From contig JAADGE010000028.1 in the NCBI GenBank assembly GCA_013152535.1, positions 1-54,858 on the forward strand: DNA of 54,858 nucleotides, given 5' to 3'. Every line of letters begins with the position of its first letter. Within the stretch, counting starts at the first letter, position 1. Shown piece by piece: positions 53,801 to 54,858 of this stretch. Source of the DNA: Chlorobiota bacterium. Its GTDB lineage: Bacteria; Bacteroidota; Bacteroidia; Bacteroidales; JAADGE01. The notes under the pieces were generated by a model. It made no database searches, was not told the DNA's origin, and saw nothing but the letters and a program-made list of their open reading frames with translations. Made by a program: the position numbers and the translations under genes.

Positions 53801-54342
53801 ATTTCGTGAGATGTTCTGAAACCGTCAAAAAAATGAACAAAAGGAATTCGGGTTTTTATAGCAGCAAGATGTGCAATAGGAGCAATATCCATAATTTGTT
53901 GTGCACTTCCTGTTGCAAGTAATGCAAAACCGGTTTGTCTTACAGCCATAACATCACTGTGGTCTCCGAAAATTGACAGTGCTTGAGCTGCAATACTTCT
54001 CGCAGCTACATGAAAAACAGCAGGTAATAATTCACCGGCAATTTTATACATGTTAGGAATCATTAAAAGTAAACCTTGAGATGCCGTAAAGGTAGAAGTT
54101 AAAGCACCGCCTTGTAAAGCTCCGTGAACTGCTCCTGATGCACCGCCTTCCGATTGCATTTCGGTTACGGAAACTGTTTGTCCGAATAAATTTTTTCTGC
54201 CGTGAGCTGACCATGTATCTACATATTCCGCCATATCAGATGACGGAGTAATAGGGTATATAGCAGCTACTTCGCTGAATAAATATGCAACATGAGCTGC
54301 TGCGTGATTACCTTCACAGGTAATGAATTTTTTTTCTGCCAT
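50806..54342 (-). CDS. nifJ: Pyruvate:ferredoxin (flavodoxin) oxidoreductase
   Basis: Single-chain PFOR that converts pyruvate and CoA to acetyl-CoA and CO2, passing electrons to ferredoxin; central in anaerobic metabolism. 1178 residues with the standard domain order: pyrimidine-binding domain I ([20 protein letters not shown] and [14 protein letters not shown]), domain II, the CoA-binding region, gamma domain ([20 protein letters not shown] near 415), a ferredoxin-like domain with two [4Fe-4S] motifs ([15 protein letters not shown] near 692 and [13 protein letters not shown] near 750), and the TPP domain with [13 protein letters not shown] (Cys cluster ligands) and [20 protein letters not shown] near 968. 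Full length. A -7 box TAAATTTG lies upstream. Confidence 0.98.
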   Translation of the reverse strand: [1178 protein letters not shown]

Positions 54343-54383
54343 AATATTTAAGTTTTAATAAAAATCAAGATTATTTTAATCTG

Positions 54384-54391
54384 CAAATTTA
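54384..54391 (-). promoter_or_regulatory. Promoter -7 box of nifJ
   Basis: On the minus strand TAAATTTG matches TAnnTTTG, 42 bases before the ATG. No TTTG at 19-21 bases upstream. Confidence 0.45.
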
Positions 54392-54589
54392 GAATAAGTT
54401 TAGTTAAATAGCTATATGTTTTATTAAAAAATGGAGTCCTTTTGTTTTTTCTTCTGTAAGGCAAAGATAATCAGGGGTATAATTTAGTATGGCAATTTAA
54501 TGTTTTTCAACAGGATAAATTATTCCTAAAGAATTGAGGAATTTATAATAAAAAAATGCGGAAAATTGCAATTGAAAAAATCCAAAAAT

Positions 54590-54650
54590 AATAATACCGT
54601 ATTATCTGCTGATTATACGGTATTATTAGATGTGATCCCGGCAGGAACAC
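54590..54650. other. Hairpin and possible tRNA 3'-end remnant in the gene-free right flank
   Basis: The stretch from 54392 to 54739 holds no gene. AATAATACCGTA and its complement (54590-54628) form a long stem around ATTATCTGCTGATTA... Just after it, at 54633-54647, TGATCCCGGCAGGAA looks like the complement of a tRNA 3' end (T-stem CCTGC, acceptor CGGGATC, discriminator A), without the rest of a tRNA. GATGTG/CACATC flank it as an inverted repeat. It may be an attachment-site remnant beside the putative integrase start. Confidence 0.3.
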
Positions 54651-54758
54651 ATCATCTGCCTTTATTTTCTCCCAATTTCGCTTAAATATCTATATAACAA
54701 GAGTATATGATTTTATAAAGAGCAAAATAAAGAGATAAAATGCAAGAAAAAGCAACAT

Positions 54759-54804
54759 TTGTTGTACCAATTGTTGTACCATTGGATTATTTTTACTATC
54801 TTTA
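54759..54804 (+). promoter_or_regulatory. Direct repeats and promoter before the right-edge gene
   Basis: Two copies of TTGTTGTACCA 12 bases apart (54759-54769, 54771-54781) overlap the -33 region. The second copy supplies TTG followed after 20 bases by TATCTTTA (54797-54804), a near TAnnTTTG box. The repeats may be an operator or recombinase-binding site. Confidence 0.45.
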
Positions 54805-54832
54805 TACCAGTAAATTACAAACCCCAAGCATT

Positions 54833-54858
54833 ATGTCATCAGTAAAAATAATTCCTCA
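54833..54858 (+). CDS. Start of a gene cut by the window edge, possibly a tyrosine recombinase
   Basis: Only MSSVKIIP is visible. Bacteroidota phage/ICE integrases often begin in this way (M-S/T-x-VKI-I/L). The in-frame ATG at 54740 would add 31 residues but lies upstream of the promoter-like TATCTTTA, so the ATG at 54833 is preferred. With the possible tRNA remnant upstream it could mark the edge of an integrative element. Identity is uncertain. Confidence 0.25.

Overview
The window is a low-GC chromosomal segment from a member of the Bacteroidota, probably an anaerobic or facultative Bacteroidales/Marinilabiliales-like organism. The case rests on several things. Upstream regions carry TAnnTTTG-type promoter boxes. 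There are two type IX secretion (T9SS) genes (porZ, porX), the Bacteroidota lipoprotein form of TamA (TamL), PorT-like outer-membrane barrels, a propeller-SpoIIE sensor and a pyruvate:ferredoxin oxidoreductase. I cannot name the species.

Layout. 1-5.7 kb: tRNA-Leu, porZ, rdgB, dut, an MFS carrier and tRNA-Val. 5.98-14.9 kb: a complete type II-C CRISPR-Cas locus. It holds a leftward tracrRNA gene, a rightward 1546-residue cas9, a REP-associated tyrosine transposase flanked by 33-nt palindromes, a degenerate crRNA-like unit, an array of 27 identical 36-nt repeats, then leftward cas2 and cas1. There is no csn2 or cas4. 15-28.6 kb: ald-tsaE-porX, rsmA, tamL, an rRNA/tRNA methyltransferase, recA-bcp, a 37-codon small gene, map, nhaD, a thioesterase and rsmI. 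28.6-42 kb: a GAF/PAS membrane sensor, a thioredoxin-fold protein, a ROK kinase, tRNA-Phe, a propeller-SpoIIE phosphatase with a small membrane partner, yidD with a metal-exporter pair, a coiled-coil lipoprotein, a Na+/Ca2+ exchanger and a phosphohexomutase. 42-54.3 kb: an outer-membrane barrel, a Spo0M-like protein, ftsK-lolA, a response regulator, an amidohydrolase, three barrels and nifJ. The last 500 bases hold no complete gene and end in the start of a possible integrase.

How the CRISPR locus appears to work. The tracrRNA anti-repeat pairs with the first 24 nt of the array repeat and carries an AAUAAGGC nexus and a rho-independent terminator. Each repeat contains TTTG-N19-TATATT, the spacing of a Bacteroidota sigma-factor promoter. 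Every spacer could therefore be transcribed from its own upstream repeat, as in Neisseria II-C arrays. The most unusual part is Cas9 itself. About 290 residues, built from five tandem units of about 58 residues with a G-x-Y-W signature, lie between the conserved LRHLWGLN segment and the RuvC-III motif, where other II-C Cas9s have only a short link. A second oddity is a crRNA-like unit upstream of the array that keeps the tracr-pairing half of the repeat and ends in a 14-bp hairpin instead of the promoter half.

Most other genes are core housekeeping genes in gene orders that recur in Bacteroidota (porX-tsaE-ald, bcp-recA, ftsK-lolA).
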